Source: Massilia sp. METH4
GTDB taxonomy: Bacteria; Pseudomonadota; Gammaproteobacteria; Burkholderiales; Burkholderiaceae_D
Assembly (NCBI RefSeq): GCF_037094685.1
Contig: NZ_CP146614.1
Location: 2,666,001-2,730,000 of the forward strand
Length of the DNA stretch: 64,000 nt
Direction of reading: 5' to 3'
In this document: piece after piece, positions 60,134 through 64,000 of the stretch
How the letters are laid out: each line of letters begins with the position of its first letter
How positions within the stretch are numbered: the stretch's first letter is position 1
Translations under genes and position numbers: made by a program
Notes under the pieces: model-generated
Seen by the model: the letters and a program-made list of their open reading frames with translations, nothing else
The model's database searches: none
Told to the model about the DNA's origin: nothing

Positions 60134-60324
60134 GGTGACAGGCACCTGTTTTCGCATCAGGTGACAGGCACCTGTTTTTTCGCCGGATGTGCCCGATGTC
60201 TTTCGCGGAAAACCGGTGTCGAACACCTGAAGGTCGGTCCGCCGCAGCGGTCCGACACCAGCGGCTCAAGCGTCGCCGACAAGACCAATGTCACCTCATC
60301 CAGGCGGCATTGGTGCCTGTCACC
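60134..60324. repeat. Dispersed 13-bp motif copies between two convergent genes
   Basis: GGTGACAGGCACC at 60134-60146 and 60160-60172, where the surrounding unit CATCA-motif-TGTTTT is repeated with a 26-bp period, and an inverted copy at 60312-60324. A related GGTGTCGAACACC lies at 60215-60227, and its GGTGTCG can pair with CGACACC at 60253-60259. The region 60102-60346 holds no gene. Confidence 0.85.
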
Positions 60325-60346
60325 GACTTTCACCTGCATCGCGCCG

Positions 60347-60721
60347 TCAGGTCGCCGCGCCAGCCCCCGGCAGTTTCTTGTGCAGATCGGGATCGGTCAT
60401 GAGTTCCCATGCCGCCAGGATCGCCACGGCGATACCGACCAGCAGGTTGTTCAGCATGGTGACACCCTGGCCATAGTCGCCTTCCAGCACCCACGGTGAC
60501 ACGGCGACCCAGATACCGAGTGCGAGATTGACGACCACGGCCCACAAGTAGGTCTTGTACAGGTCGAATGCCGCCAGCAGCGCAAGCACCAAGCCGCACA
60601 GCATGGCGTTCACGCCGTGCGGCGAGTCGATTGCATAGGAGAACAGCCACGGCGTGATGAACAGCCACACGCCGAGCAGCAGGATCAGCTGGTCCTGCCA
60701 ACGTTTGAGAGTAAGTGCCAT
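60347..60721 (-). CDS. SPW-repeat membrane protein
   Basis: 124 residues with four membrane helices. The SPW family mark appears twice: LFITPWLFSY (first repeat, with TPW) and WVAVSPWVLEG (second repeat, SPW). The start is MALTLKRWQDQLILLLGVWL. The family is widespread in bacteria and of unknown function. It is convergent with the ABC permease and lies 80 bp downstream of metH on the same strand. Confidence 0.88.
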   Translation of the reverse strand: MALTLKRWQDQLILLLGVWLFITPWLFSYAIDSPHGVNAMLCGLVLALLAAFDLYKTYLWAVVVNLALGIWVAVSPWVLEGDYGQGVTMLNNLLVGIAVAILAAWELMTDPDLHKKLPGAGAAT

Positions 60722-60800
60722 GATGGCCTCCCGTCAGTCCATTACATCGATACCCGTCACCGGGTAGTATCAGTATAGACCCGCGGGAAGCCGCCGGTGC

Positions 60801-64000
<3,200 letters not shown>

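Noticed and set aside
60722..60800. Cobalamin riboswitch for metH
   Set aside because: This is the 3' side of metH. Its leader is beyond the right edge, so nothing can be said, and no B12-box-like sequence was seen near cobT either.

Overview
The window is 64 kb of a high-GC betaproteobacterial chromosome. The rRNA sequences, the gene orders (gshA-gshB-PTS, mreBCD-mrdA-rodA-rlpA, metX-metW, rsmB-ntrYX) and families such as DUF1840, DUF3567 and DUF4390 point to Burkholderiales, most likely Oxalobacteraceae of the Massilia/Telluria type. The genus is an inference. Almost everything is core housekeeping DNA. I see no insertion sequence, prophage, CRISPR array or integron.

Layout. 1-1638 (minus): cobS (cut by the edge) and cobT, late cobalamin synthesis. 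1680-6078 (plus): an OmpR-family two-component pair followed by an EptA-type phosphoethanolamine transferase and a PAP2 phosphatase. This looks like a PmrAB-like lipid A modification unit, with a three-copy 11-bp-period operator-like repeat in front of eptA. 6023-11830: a complete rrn operon (two candidate promoters, boxA sites, 16S, tRNA-Ile, tRNA-Ala, 23S, 5S, terminator) whose last part, the 5S tail plus terminator, is duplicated. 11920-15377 (minus): small unknown gene, DUF1840, lipoprotein, comM, ubiK. 15417-18310 (plus): a TorF-type porin, glnK and amtB behind a clear sigma-54 promoter with an NtrC-type enhancer. 18415-23499: gshA, gshB, then a minimal PTS (EIIA-Man, HPr, EI). 23590-31734: metX-metW, an M48 protease, a pseudouridine synthase, exonuclease III, pyrE, an alpha/beta hydrolase pair, a PPOX-family protein and a DUF1176 protein. 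31913-35211 (minus): gatCAB. 35559-42909 (plus): the cell-shape cluster mreB-mreC-mreD-mrdA-rodA-rlpA. 43048-49220 (minus): a tight seven-gene run argS-SPOR-dsbA-SDR-birA-coaX-SPOR. 49373-57934 (plus): rsmB, DUF4390, ntrY, a short NtrX-like regulator, a CobW-like fragment, DUF3567, a glutamine amidotransferase and an EAL/HDOD protein. 57995-60101: an ABC exporter pair. 60347-64000 (minus): an SPW protein and metH (cut by the edge).

Links between parts. Two nitrogen-control layers are visible: the sigma-54/NtrC-type control of the ammonium operon and the NtrYX-like pair. CobST and cobalamin-dependent MetH sit at opposite ends, with MetX/MetW between them, so methionine synthesis is well represented. 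The most distinctive non-coding signal is a 13-bp motif (GGTGACAGGCACC) present ten times in intergenic DNA. Two of its arrays share an identical geometry of one forward and two inverted copies spaced exactly 41 bp apart.
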